In this document: positions 43,880-57,494 of the stretch, piece by piece | How the letters are laid out: each line of letters opens with the position of its first letter | Numbering within the stretch: the stretch's first letter is position 1 | Source: Brachynemurus nebulosus | Taxonomy: Eukaryota; Arthropoda; Insecta; Neuroptera; Myrmeleontidae | Reading direction: 5' to 3' | DNA: 64,000 nucleotides | Assembly: GCA_035578155.1 (NCBI GenBank) | Contig: JAPWDM010000007.1 | Coordinates: 27,874,413 to 27,938,412 of the forward strand | The notes under the pieces: model-generated | Databases searched by the model: none | Seen by the model: the letters and a program-made list of their open reading frames with translations, nothing else | What the model was told of the DNA's origin: nothing | Translations under genes and position numbers: made by a program

Positions 43880-45070
43880 TATTTTAGCAAAAAAAGGAAT
43901 TTTTGATGTGAAACTTCTTATCCAGCGTCTACATTTTGACGATTTAAGGAATAAAATACTGTGACAAAATATTACGTATTGGAAGATAGTGTGAACGATA
44001 CATCTTTACTAAAATACGTAAAAAATAAAGTATTCAAAGTACTGTGATTTTCGATTTTCGAAAAGGTAATTCTGATTACATATTCGTTAGATTACAAATC
44101 CTTCAGTAAATCGAATTACCACTTTCGATTTACCATAGATTCTTGATAAGAATTTGTTTTGGGATATTTTCGAAAAATTTCACTTTTAAAAACCATAGTG
44201 TCCCCTTAACTTTAATAATTGAAAACGATAGTAATTCCGACCACATTCGATCTGCCTTGTTTGTGAAAGTAATTTTCAAGACAACGTGTCTAAAATTTAG
44301 GGCCCGTGCCAAAAGGGCCCAGTGGATTTCGTAAAAAAAGCGTTAAAAGAAGCAAAACTTCTTATGTTAGATCCGAACCCCTGAAGTGAAAAGGGTTTCC
44401 ACTGTGATAGGCAAAGAGAATAACATATTGATTAAAACAATTACATATTTTCCGGAAAAATTAACATTTTCACAATTTTCGCTGAAAATTTTTTACATTG
44501 AATATTTTCTGAAAAGCAATTCGTCTATTGACGCACGCAATAATAAAACTAATTAATTAAATCAATCACCAGCGCGTATCTAAAAATATTTTCTGGTGGG
44601 GGCCAATTTCAAAAATTTATAACTATTAAAGCTTTTAACTAAATTAAACTTATTTTAACCCCTCAAAATAATTCCTGCCGATACGTAACTGATTAATAAA
44701 GATAGTAACTGATATATTATGTTGACAATGATCTCACTAGGTATTGTATTTAGAACATGCTAATAACTGGGCTGATTATTTAATCAACTAATTAGTATAA
44801 AATTAATTTTTACGAGCGTAATCGAATACATTTGATAATAAATTCGCGATTCACAAAACTTATGACTGAAGTCATAAACAAAATGATTACGGCTAACTAG
44901 AGGTTTTTGCGAAAACATTAAAGCCAAGATTGACCGAAAAAAACTATTGTAAATTTTTGATATTTCGGTTGTGAAATTAAAATCTGAATAAAACCATATC
45001 AAGAAATAAGCGGAGATACAGGGGATGGTAATTAAAATTTTTAAAGTCATTCTTTTTTTATAAAAAATTT
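43880..45070. other. No gene seen
   Basis: AT-rich. GGGCCCGTGCCAAAAGGGCCC near 44300 is a short palindrome-like remnant. Confidence 0.5.
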
Positions 45071-45286
45071 ATTCACACTAGTGATGTCGGACAGTTAATC
45101 GATTAATAGGTTTAGTCGACTAATTTTGTTTACTTTTAGGCACTTTTTAATCGGGTATTTTATTGTCGACTAAATGACTAAAATGACTGATATTTTTTTT
45201 AAATGACTAAAAACGATTAATTAAATATTTTTATAAACATTATTTATAAGATTCGAATAAATGAAAACTAAAAATTATCTTTTTTT

Positions 45287-45410
45287 AGCGAATTTCCAGA
45301 AAGGAATTCAGCTATTACAGCCCCTGTCATAATGCGACTTGAGCCCGGGACTATGGCAGAAATTTGTTTTGAGGTCCTTAGAAACCGAAAATAATATTCA
45401 CTAAAATTTA

Positions 45411-45482
<72 letters not shown>

Positions 45483-45502
45483 TATATTTATTTATATATA
45501 TA

Positions 45503-45600
<98 letters not shown>

Positions 45601-45938
45601 TCTCTGTGTGTCCGCGCGATAACTCTCGAACGAAGTATCTAATTTTTACGAAATTTGGTGAAAACATTGAAAGTCCCAAACCCTTGGATGAGTTCGTCAA
45701 CCAGACACGTCGGATGCCAGGAACATGGTTTTTGTTCTTGCAAAAAATTAGTTTTTTGCCAAAATTTCCACTTATTCAAAAATTTTTGCGAAATTTTTTT
45801 ACATCATTTAAAAGAGAAGAAAAAATTACATAAAAAAGGTCCTTAAACTATTACTCTATGTCAACTAGTTTCCAAGAAGAACTAATTTTTATAAACGGAA
45901 ATTCGCTATGTTATACAGGATGCTGCGACAGGGGTATT
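45287..45938 (+). mobile_element. TA-microsatellite element, copy 1 (nested)
   Basis: Starts AGCGAATTTCCAGAAAGGAA, carries a (TA)n tract and ends GCTGCGACAGGGGTATT. The same order occurs inverted at 54772-55300. Class unknown; microsatellite-bearing non-autonomous elements of this kind occur in insects. Confidence 0.75.
45415..45598. repeat. Long (TA)n microsatellite
   Basis: About 180 bp of TA repeats with a few interruptions near 45478-45510; it gives spurious YIYIYI frames. Confidence 0.95.
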
Positions 45939-46216
45939 GTATGATTTTTTACTTTTATGTAAGTAATACATTATAGTATTAACTATGTAATTTTTTTTTT
46001 TGTTAAAGTAAAAATAAATGTCAGTAATTAAATTCAAAACATTGTTTTTGAAAGAGTTATATAGGTTAAACTATTTATCAATTCGACTAAAAATTGAGTC
46101 AATTAATCGATTAGTCTATGCTCGATATTTTCGACTAATGACTAATTTTGTCGGACAAACAACCTTAGCTAATTAGTCAACTAATTGCATCTCGACTTGA
46201 CATCACTAGTTCACAC

Positions 46217-49200
46217 CCAAATCACCCTAATTCAAGACACATTCATAAAGCTAAATTTGACAAAAAATTTTTTTAACTTTATGACGTCACCAAGTTTACG
46301 AAATTTTTCAATGCCTTAAAAATCGTCAAAAGCGAATTATATGTAGATTTTCGACGCCGTTTAATACATTTTTACCACATTTATAGTTCAATAAATGTAT
46401 TGTAAAAACTCGTGTTAACCCTAATGACGTTTGTAAACAATGGACCAACATATTTACGTACACTCTGACCGACCAGCATTGGAGACTATTTGTCGCATCA
46501 TCCTTAAGACTAATCGACCCAATTGTGCTTATCATTTTATACTGTGGCAACTAATCGATTTAAGCTCTTATTATCGTCTTAAGTCGTTAATTAGATTACA
46601 CTTAATTGTGTAGGAATACTTTCGATATTTGCTGGAACGAAATACAGGTATAACTACAGACCATGTGACAGCCGAAATCGATCACAAAAAACATCCACAA
46701 TAATTGACGATAAACGGGGAATATTAGGTACTGTTTTTTTTTTTTTTTTTAAATGAATTTTTAGTGCAATGTAATGGCTCAAGATACACTTCTTTGATGA
46801 TAAACAACCATAATAAACAATTCAAAAATTATTTTGAAAACAGAATAATATCAACAAATTGATTTCTTTGTTTTGCATTTATAAATTTTTAAAATATTTG
46901 ACATTTTCGAATAATATTTCTATGTTTTTCTAATAAAACATTAACCAAAATTAAAAATAATTAACCTATACTTACAAAAGAAACGATTCAGTTGAAATGA
47001 ACGCTTGAAAACAAATGTTGAACACTTCACTTTTTATTTTGACTTAACAAAATGACATGCCTCGTTTTGAATTGGTAAAAAAATTTGTACTCAAATATTA
47101 TCACAAAAATCGTTAACAGTTTTCATTTTCTTAATTCTATCCGTTTCTATATATTAATTTCAAAAACATTATTTTAATATGTAACACAGTAAATACAGTA
47201 TTGTTTTGGATTGAACAATTCCTGCAGTATGAGATATGTATTTATATTACAGCTTTATAGATGGAGCTCTATCAAAGCTTCTTCTAGAAATATCATATAG
47301 AGTTGATCGAATTTGAGTAGAGGATTTACATAGTTACGTCAGTGTTGGTAGCGCCAACATAAAAAGCACTGTCTCAAAAGACTATATACTTTAAATAAAT
47401 ACGTTCTCAAAACTTTTGCAAACTGTCAAAACATGTTTTACATGAAACTGTGAAGACGTTTTGCTTCGTAAAGTTAATTCTGTGATTCTGATATATTTTT
47501 CGAAATGTTTTAATTGTTTTCGAACGCTCTAGCAACACTCCTCGAAAACTAGAAATAACTCTATAGTAACAGCGAAGTTCGTCCACTACTATCAACTCTA
47601 CTCGCAGTTATTCGATCAATAGGCGAACGAATATTCGACATTTCGTAGTGAGAGCATCCAAAAACATGTACCTATGTCGAACGCGCGAAAAATCCTTCGA
47701 AAATTTACATCCCACGCTTATTCGCTGAATATTATTCCAAGTATTAAACGCAATGTAAAACGTTTAATTGGTTTCATTGGAAATAATAAAATAAAATTAT
47801 GTTTAAAAAAAGAATTAATACAAAAAATTAATTTCTTAATTAGCCTAATTACTTAAAAACAAAAAAATTAATTTTGTAAAATATGTATATAATCCTCATG
47901 CAACAAAGAACCAACTTTTTCCTCCAGTGACTTCATTATTGATAATACCCCGGTACAAATTGGTTCGCGGTGCGCATGCGTGTCTATACGATTACAGTTT
48001 CCTAGGAACAATTTTCATCAAAGAAATATTTTTGTTATTGTTAATATAGTAATATAATATCAAAAAATAAAACGGAGGCTTATTTAATCCAATCAAAAAA
48101 TAATTCTACGCGAAACAGTAAAATTAAATATATTCTAAAAAAAAATATATCTTAAAAAAGCCAAAAAAATATTCTAAACTATTTTTTTATTAATTAAAAA
48201 AAAAACACAGAAAATTGCGAATAGTTAAAAAATATTTAATAATTTTGGGTTTAAATGAAAACGAAGTGTTTATTCTCGAAAAAATTCAAGAAAAAAAGAA
48301 CTATAAAATGTCAAAAAAATAACTAAAAAAAAAAAAGTGTAAAATTTTCATTTGACTTTTTTCATCTTTCGTTGCCTTTACTTTTCATTTTACGTAAAAA
48401 CGAAAATTATGACCTAATGTGCAAAAATTTTTTATACATGGCACTCCATAATTTCAATAATACGTAGTAAATGAAATTTAATTCTGTATGTACCTTAATA
48501 AAACTAACTCAAAAATTTTCTAAAATATTGTTAAATAATTGAAATATTTAAATCAAATAATTCAAGCACCGTCCGTGATTTTATTTTCATTTTAAATTTT
48601 GATTTTTTCGTTTTTGTTTTTTGGTCATGTTATTAAAAAAAAAAAAAATTCAGTTAAAAAATTGACATAATTATGAAAATCCACAATATCTAGTCATTTA
48701 GTTTATTTAGAACAAAAATAGATCTTTCATTTTTCATGTAAGTATTTTTAATATTAACATTTTCTTTCATAAGTGTTTAGTAATTTACTTGAACGTTTAA
48801 AAAAATTTGTTGGATGATTGTAAATACTGGTAACTATTTCCTCTAAACTCTAATTTTTCTTCTTGAATATAATCTACTGTATAAAATACTGTTTGTATTT
48901 CTGTAAGTAAACTAATTTTAATATATCTTTCAATTGCATGGCATTTCTGCACTTATTAGGATAGAATTCTTAAGACGCCACATGTTCCAAAAAAAAAAAA
49001 AAAAACCCTTAAAAAATTTTTAAAAGCCGAAATTTTTTAACAGCTTTTCATTCATTTTCATCTGTCTTCATACACTAAAACCACCCCCTTAGATGACGTC
49101 AACAAAACTTTATTGCTATCTGTCGAAAGTTGGACCATCTAATTTTTTTTCGAAACGATCAGCATGACAATATGATAAAAATGATATTTTTATTTAAATA

Positions 49201-49800
49201 AAAAAATCTACAGGTGTTTAATTTGTAATAAAATACAGTTTTAGAAAACCTACAAGTTTGATCGGTTTAAGTTGACAAATGACCATTAATTACGCTTATT
49301 ACTTAAGGGTCAACACACGTTGCATAACACCGATAAACGAGTTATCCAATCAAACCATTTGTCAATATCTATCATAACCTCAAAATAAAAATAAAAATGG
49401 CGTCAAATTTTTCGTATTACGGGGATGATATCGTTTAAATTTATTGTTGAAAATACGTTTGTAATTATAGCTATGGGGGTGGGAACGATATTTGAATATT
49501 TTATATTAAATATAATATGTGGAAATAGTTAAGAGAATATCGGAATTGACATACTGATTCTATATATAGAATTTTCCTGTATGGTAAAACTTTTCAATAT
49601 TAATTAATATATGACCTCGGAGTCAATCAACTGATCCTTATATATTAATGAATCTAATAAAAGTAGTCTATTCGAAATTATTTAATTATTTATCGGTCAA
49701 TTTTATTTGCGTGACGCGTAACATAACATTATTTTTATCGGAATCTACGCGCCAAAATGTATACGAAAATGTCTGGTTCGATAGGATTGAAGTATAGAAA
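46217..49800. other. No gene seen
   Basis: AT-rich, with only short frames and homopolymer runs. A less AT-rich patch at 47950-47985 is too short to interpret. Confidence 0.5.
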
Positions 49801-49805
49801 TATCA

Positions 49806-50345
49806 TTTTGACGCTACTAAAAAAACACATTTCATTTACTTTTTTTTTTTAAATTGTTTCTTAAGTAAAGAAATATTTTTTTGATGCTATTAAAACACAT
49901 CGTTTCTTTGAGTCAAATAATTTTTTTAGTTCTTAAAGAAAAATTTTTGAAGTAAAAAAATATTTTTTTGACGCTACTGACAAAAAATTTCTTTATCTCT
50001 TTTTTAAAATATTAATTTTCTTAAAACAATTTTTTAAAATAAATGAATATTTTTTTGACGCTATTGAAATAAATCATTTTTTTAACTCTTTAAAGTAAAA
50101 ATATATATTTATAATATTTGAAGTAAAAATATAAACGTTTTGACGCTATTAGAAGAAAAAAATACATTTCTTTACCTCTTTTAAAATAGGATCTTTTGTA
50201 TTAAAATATATAAAATATTTTTTTGACGTTACTGATAGAAAACATTTCTTTACCTCTATTAAATGAAAAAATTTTTGAAGCAAAAAAGTATTTTTTTGAC
50301 GCTATTAAAAGAAATTGTTTCTTTAAATTAAATAATTTTTTTACT
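49806..50345. repeat. Minisatellite, seven units of ~73-87 bp
   Basis: The word TTTTGACGCTAYT recurs with GACGCT/GATGCT/GACGTT starting at 49810, 49883, 49970, 50057, 50142, 50225 and 50298. Each is followed by AAATAATTTCTTT-like and TTTTTGAAGTAAAA-like sequence. Two more units at 51539 and 51624 follow an interruption. Confidence 0.85.
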
Positions 50346-50462
50346 TTAAAAAAAAAATTAGTCTTCATAATTTTTGTTAAATTTGTTAAACTTGTTAAAT
50401 GTTATTTATGTTTTTCTTCGAAATAGATAAAAATCATGAACGACCTATTTGTAACTGTGTTA

Positions 50463-50690
50463 ATTATACCTCATTTCAAATACAATTGATCATGAGTTTT
50501 CGTTAAAAAATTAAATAATTATTATATTCGAAACAAATAAATCTTCTATTCTTTTCGAAAACCAAACAGCAAATTTAAAATTTACGTAAATGCAATAATG
50601 AAAGATAAAGCCAAGAAAACGGAAATTATTTAAATTCAAAGTGACGAAGCATGGTTAAATTTAACTGAAATGGACCATAGTACATATTTG
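50463..50690. repeat. Dispersed repeat, copy 2
   Basis: Collinear with 6192-6425 (ATACAATT..CATGAG, ATATTCGAAACAAAT, CTTCTATTCTTTTC). It lies in the sequence that separates the minisatellite array from its two outlying units. Confidence 0.7.
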
Positions 50691-50715
50691 ACAGTTATGA
50701 CAGTTATTTTATAGT

Positions 50716-50890
50716 TTTATTAACCGACTTCAAAAACGAGGAGGTTCTCTTTTTTTATGTATGTACACCGATTTCTCCCACATTTCTGGGCCAATTTTCA
50801 CCATTATTTTTTTGGTTAGTAGATCAAGCTCTCCAGGTGGTCCCATAAAAATATTATTAACATTGGTTGAGTAATTTTTTAACCATCTTC
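50716..50890. repeat. ACCGACTTCAAAAACGAGGAGG repeat fragment
   Basis: Matches by memory a widespread insect repeat beginning ACCGACTTCAAAAA.GGAGGAGG. Truncated; no coding capacity. Confidence 0.5.
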
Positions 50891-51299
50891 AATAATACGA
50901 ATAATTATAGCAATTTTAAAATTTCTATAATAATTATGCAAAATTATTTACTTTAAAAACTATAGTAATATATTTTTAAATTTATGTTGATCTAATTATT
51001 CTAAAAATAATTTTCTAAATGAAAGGAATACTTCTTCTTTTAAGCAATTATCACTATAAGGGCTAATAAGTATTGTCACTAGAAGGAATTAAATAAAAGG
51101 TTTTTTAAAAAACCTTTTTACCAGTTCTCGATTTCAACTTAACAAATAACATACTCTTGGCCTGGTTATTTGTTATCGTCGAATTGCATCAATTTTTTTT
51201 CGATTTGTTAATTTTTTTTCTTTGAAATAACACATTTAACATTGTTATAGCATGTTTAAGAAAGATTATGAAGACTACTAATAATTTTAATGTAAAAAA

Positions 51300-51486
51300 A
51301 TATTTGTAAATAATAAACAAATATTTTACTTTGCAAAATACCACTTTTATTTTTGAAACTGCGACAATATTGTTTCGAACCGTTAGTTCATTTTCATTTT
51401 CGTTAGTTCGAAACAATATTGTCACAGTTTCAAAAATAAAAGTGGTATTTTGCAAAGTAAAATATTTGTTTATTATTTACAAATAT
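51300..51486. repeat. Near-perfect 81-bp inverted repeat hairpin
   Basis: Arms 51300-51380 and 51406-51486 are complementary with one mismatch around a 25-nt loop that contains a direct CGTTAGTT repeat. A diverged single arm lies at about 10726-10802. Confidence 0.92.
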
Positions 51487-51669
51487 GGAATACCATAAAG
51501 TAACGCTCAAATCTATTAATATTAAAAAAATATTTTTTGACGCTACAAACAAAAATTACTGGATCTCTTTTAAAACAATATTTTCTATAAAAAAAAATTT
51601 TTAAAATAAAAGAATATTTGTTTGACGTTATTGAACGAAATTATTTCTTTGATTCAAAAAATTTTTTCT

Positions 51670-54600
51670 CATTTTTCTCAGTAATATTTTTTAAAATTGT
51701 TTAACAGAAAATTTAATACGCATAATGAAAAAATTCATTTTATCGGTAAAATATTTTTCTCTTGTTACGTAAATTATTTAATTGTAATTTTCTTTAAATT
51801 ACAAGAAAGAAAAAAACAGCCACGTTGCGTGAACAGCTGAAACAAATTAAAAATCGAAGGTAAAATAGAAAAGCATAATTCCAGTACACGAACGATACTA
51901 CACATAGTTTGTTAAAATATTTATAAAAGTAATTTTTAACATATAATAAATATACATATATGCACGAATACGTTAACGGGAGTACACTACATTTCAAAAA
52001 ATATCACTGTCTTTAATTATAGATAGTTTTAAACGTGATTATTTATACTAGACTATCAGTCTGCCCGGCGCCTTCACCATATTTCTGATACATATTTTTG
52101 ACAGGGAGTGTACTATAAATAACAAAAAAAGTATCAATGAAAAAATAAATGATTTTAAACGATACCATTTATAATTTACATGTAAAAATCCTAAGTACCA
52201 CCAATGAATAATGTACATAATTATGACGACTCAACCCACTTTCGTGGGACGAGATTTCGAGGCAAATTTTAACCCTACATTATCTTTTTCAAATGAAGCC
52301 AATTTTTTAAAAAATTACGAAACATTAATGATGTTTAAATTATTACCTTTTGAAGAAATTTAAAAAAAAAATTACAAAAATTTCGCAAGCCAGTCAAAAC
52401 GAAATAATTTTTATGACGATTCATTTCAAACAATTGAAGTAATTATAATGTAATATGGTTTTTTTGGGATAATGTAATAATTTGAAAATTTTTTTTTAAC
52501 CTAAGTTCCCAAATAATTAATTACTAATTTATCAATGGAGATGAAGGATTAGAAATAATACTCCGACATTCTTCCGTAGAATAAAATTGTTTCTTTATTT
52601 TTTCCAAAAATTTTTCGATATTTTTTATACCTTCTTCAGTGGCTACAAATACAAATAATTATTTACAATGTAATAATTCTAAATATCTAATATTGTTTTA
52701 ACAATAATATTGAATTTGATAAAAAAAAAAAATTTATTTTTTTCCGTTTTGGTTTTGTTGGGATGTATAATGATTAATTTTTTTTTAAAAACGAGTGAAA
52801 TACATTTTATTTATAAATATGTTGGAGCGAATAAGAATGAAACAAGTTTATTTAAGTAAGGGAAGGTTAAGGGACTAATTAAAAGTTGAAAGAATAAGTT
52901 GAAAAAATATGTTATAAAGTAAAATTAAGACTGGACAAACGACATTCAATTCGTAATGTTAAACATTATGTAGGGACTCACCAATTAGTTTTCACATAGT
53001 TTGTTGTCAATTAAAGTAATTTAACGTGGGGATGTCATCAAGTATACTAAAGTGTTTAAAAGTAATAAAAATCGCATTTATATTGTTAAAGGCATAAAAT
53101 TTGATGGTAATTACTGGTTTTTGTTTCACTGAAAGAAAAATTATTTAATTTAAATAAATGATTTATTTTGATGGTGTTAAAAAAATATTTTTTTACGTCA
53201 AAAAAAAATTTCTTTAAAACAAATAATTATTTTTGAGACAAAACAGAAACAAAAGATTTTTTGTTTCGGGAACAATTTTTTCTATTTAAAAAAAATGACA
53301 CTATTGAATAAAGTCATTTTTTTTAAGTTAATCAAAAATTCATTCGAAAATCACTTAAATATCATAGCTTTGACCAAACTAAACCATTTTTACTGAATTT
53401 ACCTATATTTTTTTGTTGATTCGACTATTTGTTTTGCTGAAAACTATATACATATCCGTTTCCATAGAAATTACTAACGTTAAATGAGGACTTAACTTAT
53501 CAAATATATGAATCGTTCCATTAATAGTTCAAAACTAATCCGAGGGATAAATAACTGTTCATAGTTCCAGTAACCGATATTGTTACCGGAAATGGAACAA
53601 TGTAATAATTACTCTTTGCGTGATATCGTATTAAAAGCTTAAAATTAACAGTTCAGAATAGTTCATTGACACAGAATCAACTAATTTTTTTTTTTCGCTT
53701 TATTCAGTGAAAACCACTTTAACTTTTGTAACGCTCAATTAAAATGTTTCCTTCATGTTAATTAATCTTCCGATCAATAAATGTCTCACAAAGCATATCT
53801 ACAGTATTGAGAAAAAGTCACTGAACAATCAAAAAGTTTGCAACCAAAAGTTTTTTGACTTAAAGAAATGATTTTGAAAATTTTTTTTTTGAACAAAACT
53901 AAAATGACCAGCCACAAATGTTAAACTTTTACACAATATTTTTTATTAATTTTTATGAATTTGTAGAAAATGTTAAAAAAAAGTGCCTGACAGAATGTTT
54001 CATCATTTAGGGACGAATTTGGTCAAGAAATAAAACTCTCCACAAAAATCGATGTCCGCTTGGTTTTAATTGTTTAACCTAAGGCTGTAACGAATATTCA
54101 CTTTCCGCATTCGTACTAATGCGAAAGATTCGCGATTTTTCAACATTCGCATTCACAATTTTTAGGGCAGGTTTTCGTACCAAATTCGGAAGTTTCCGAT
54201 TACATAACTATCAAAGAAGAGTTAAGAGGGAAAAAGTAAAAATGTAGGCTTCAATTAACAGAGTTAAATTTGGTTAAAAACATAGAACACTAGAAACCAA
54301 CTAATATTAAAAACGTGTAATTGGCGCGGAGTCATTTGGAGTCGTGTCACAGCTTAAGGCATTAGTCAGTCCGTGTCCTTCGTCGAACGAACACTGTGTT
54401 GTGTTAACAATGTAACCAGCTTACTAGTTAGTCGTCCATCGACTCTTCAAGCGTATATTTGCATTATTACGCTGTTCACTGTTCATTGTTAGCGTTTAAA
54501 AAAAATTTTCGATTTTCTAAATTTTTGTCAAATAAAAAAATGTCGTTAGCGAAAAAATTAGATTTTTGACAACTTAAATTCATTCAAATGTGCATAATTT

Positions 54601-54771
54601 CATGTAATTTAGTTGTTAGATTTTACTGCAACAAATACGGCCCTGATTTATCCGAAAAATGGTTCGCTTTCTAGTAATAAGAATAACAATTTAACAAAAC
54701 AAATATTTATTAACAAAAATAAATATGTTACTTTAATTGCACAATAAAGGCACAAATGATACATTTCTTCA
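51670..54771. other. No gene; scattered repeat pieces
   Basis: AT-rich. Around 53120-53340 and 53840-53890 there are further pieces of the GAAAGAAATCATTTCTTT type seen in the minisatellite and in the 33-kb foldback. A hAT-like GTAACGAATATTC segment lies near 54087. Confidence 0.5.
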
Positions 54772-55090
54772 AATACCCCTGTCGCAGCATCCTGCATAAC
54801 ATAGTGAATTTCCGTTTATAAAAATTAGTTTTTCTCGAAAACTATGTAGTTGACATAGAACAATAGTTTAAAGACTGATTTTTTCTCTTCTTTTAAATGG
54901 TGTAAAAAAATTTCGCAAAAATTGTTGATTAAGTGGAAATTTTGGCAAAAAACTAATTTTTGCAAGAACAAAAAGCATGTTCCTGGCGTCCGACGTGTCT
55001 GGCCAACGAACTTCTCCAACGGTTTGGCATTTCCAACATTTTCACCAAATTTCGTAAACCTACGACATTTCGTTTGAGAGTTATCGTGCT

Positions 55091-55166
<76 letters not shown>

Positions 55167-55300
55167 TAAATATATATAAATTTTAGTGAATGTTATTTTC
55201 GGTTTCTAGGGACCTCAAAACAAATTTTTGCCATAGTCCCGGGCTCAGGTCGCCGCATGACAGTGGCTGTAATAGCTGAATTCCATTCTGGAAATTCGCT
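54772..55300 (-). mobile_element. TA-microsatellite element, copy 2 (inverted)
   Basis: Inverted copy of 45287-45938 with a shorter (TA)n tract (about 55095-55161). The shared boundaries, GGGGTATT at one end and AGCGAATTTCC at the other, define the element. Confidence 0.75.
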
Positions 55301-55829
55301 AAAAGGTGTAAACTTCCCCGTTAAATCTATAACATATAACATGGCTATTTACTATCAAACACAATCCATGTAATTGCTTTGTTTTTAGACGTTTTACTGT
55401 GTTATTTTCAAAAATCTACTTTTACTCAATTCAATACATTCAAGACTGTTAGTGGGATGACAGAATGTTGAAGTTGGAAAATAATTATTGGTTTTCGAAG
55501 GCGTTCTTTCAATGTTAACATTTTTAAAATTTGCATTGTCAAAAAACATTTACTAAAATATGACCCCCACCAAATTTGAGAGCTGGATCCGTCCCTGTGT
55601 TGAGTCATACTGTTCATATTTTACAGAACTTAATCCAATATAGTGTTTCTCAAAATTCTGAGTTCTTTCATCTAAGCTATACCAGATTTTTTTCGTAACA
55701 GTCCAGTCCCTTTAATTGACACTAGAACCATTTCTAGCAAACATGATTAAACAGCTGTTACCCAAAATAAAATTTTCAGTTATATCCTTCCGGGCGATGA
55801 AATGAAACTCAAAAATCGAGTTGTAAACC

Positions 55830-55930
55830 TACAATTTATTTACTAATAAAAAGTTCATATCTATTAAAAAATACTCTAGGACCAATGATAACACCCTGCG
55901 GTACGCCGTACGTTAACATTTACATTCTAC
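55830..55930 (-). mobile_element. Non-LTR reverse-transcriptase relic
   Basis: The minus strand reads TYGVPQGVIIGPRVFFNRYE, the GVPQGS..GPLLF block of jockey/CR1-like reverse transcriptases. Only a short fragment remains. Confidence 0.7.
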
Positions 55931-56870
55931 GGTTATTACGTGTACAATATTTTCAACGGTTTCACTTAGCTTGTATAACAAAAGCATAAAATCAATTATT
56001 TTCTGTGAAACAAAAAAAAAAATTACTCCTAATTAAAATGAAAAAAATCCAATAATTTCAACATTACGACCAATACTCACACACATGCAAGCTGACTCGG
56101 AGTCGTTGTAAACATATTTTTTTATTGGAACCTCATTCGAATAAACACACCTGTGACCTTACATAAAAAGGTCGCAGGTGGTAAGGTGTATGAAGAAAGG
56201 CATATCCATAGAGAGAAAACGAAGCACAAACAAAACAAAGAAAGCTTTAAGCTGCACAAAGCTTTCTTTATTAACTCCATAAGCAGATACGTCTGTACAC
56301 GTGTTTACGTGTCTCCTTATGCATAATACGCTCTGTGTGTGATCAAAGATAAAAAAATATGACATATCCCATCTAAAATAACACAAAAAAGACATAAAAC
56401 ATTGATACTATCATACCGTACAGTATCGCGCAAAAGTACACAAACAGTATCAATGAATGAACTGATGGTTAGCAGAATTGAAGACGTGCGTGGATAAAGA
56501 TGTTATTTAACATTTTTTCAAAAAGTCATTTTTTGCAAAATTTTGGAATATCTTATGCTGGGAGTATCAAATATTACAATTTGGTTTCATTACGGCTAAT
56601 AGTCTTGTAGAAATTCAATAATAAACACATACTATTGCATGGGAAGTATATTTAAATAAAAAAATTTTCAAACGTTTCTATTGTAAAATTATAAAAAAAT
56701 GTTACATAACACCTTCATTCACTCATGTCTTCAACTGTGCAAGTAGATTTCACTAAACTAGACAACTATTTAGTCATTCAGATAATATGTCAAAGGTGTA
56801 AATTGAGACGCGACTCAATTCGATTAAAAAGTCGGCAAGCACCGCCGATGGTAGTCGAATACAGTATTTC

Positions 56871-57120
56871 GCGCGTTCTCTGCCCCAACCTCGTATGTCC
56901 AAAAACTACATATTACAGGACACACAAAAATCATATTAAATACTGTATTTATATATATACTTATCTATATATATTTATATATATAGGTAGCCAACATCAA
57001 AGGGTGTAATTAGCATAAATCTTAAGTTCATAGTGATGAAAACACAGCTTTAAATACGTTTTTTTTTTGTGTCCAAAAATTGGGAGTTTTCAGATACGAG
57101 GTTGGGACAGAGAACGCACG
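56871..57120. mobile_element. MITE with CGTTCTCTG(C/T)CCCAACC ends
   Basis: About 27-bp TIRs (GCGCGTTCTCTGCCCCAACC; complement ending at 57120). A short TATATA-rich interior. No transposase. Confidence 0.7.
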
Positions 57121-57494
57121 ATTTGTTGGTTTTAGTCAATTGCAACTAAACTATCGGCCAACTAAAGTTGCTAAGTGTGCGGGTACTTCTACTTACTCGA
57201 ACTTTCGCGTATATACGGAAAAGAATAATTAGTATAATAAGCATTTATTTTGAGGTTAAAATTTCACCTATTTGGAAGTGATTAGAGTGATTCGATGAAA
57301 ATCCTTCAAGAGAAAAAGAATAAAATATTAGATATTATTTTTATTTAATAATAATTATTAAAGTTATATAAAATAAAATGGATTTTGAATTAAAAAAAAA
57401 AGGTTTCGAGCACATTGCTGACAAAAATTTTTTATTAGTTTTAAAATTATACATAATTCCTAAAGTCAGCTCCAAACCGTCCAAGTCAAATCTT

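Larger units (their letters stand above)
45071..46216. mobile_element. hAT MITE (TAGTGATGTCG family), complete with target duplication
   Basis: The element 45079-46208 begins TAGTGATGTCGG and ends GACATCACTA. ATTCACAC (45071-45078) and GTTCACAC (46209-46216) match at 7 of 8. TTAGTCGAC-rich subterminal repeats lie at each end. A TA-microsatellite element is nested in the middle. Confidence 0.85.

Noticed and set aside
45506..45700. YIYIYI-rich frames (also at 54960-55163)
   Set aside because: Translation of (TA)n microsatellites.
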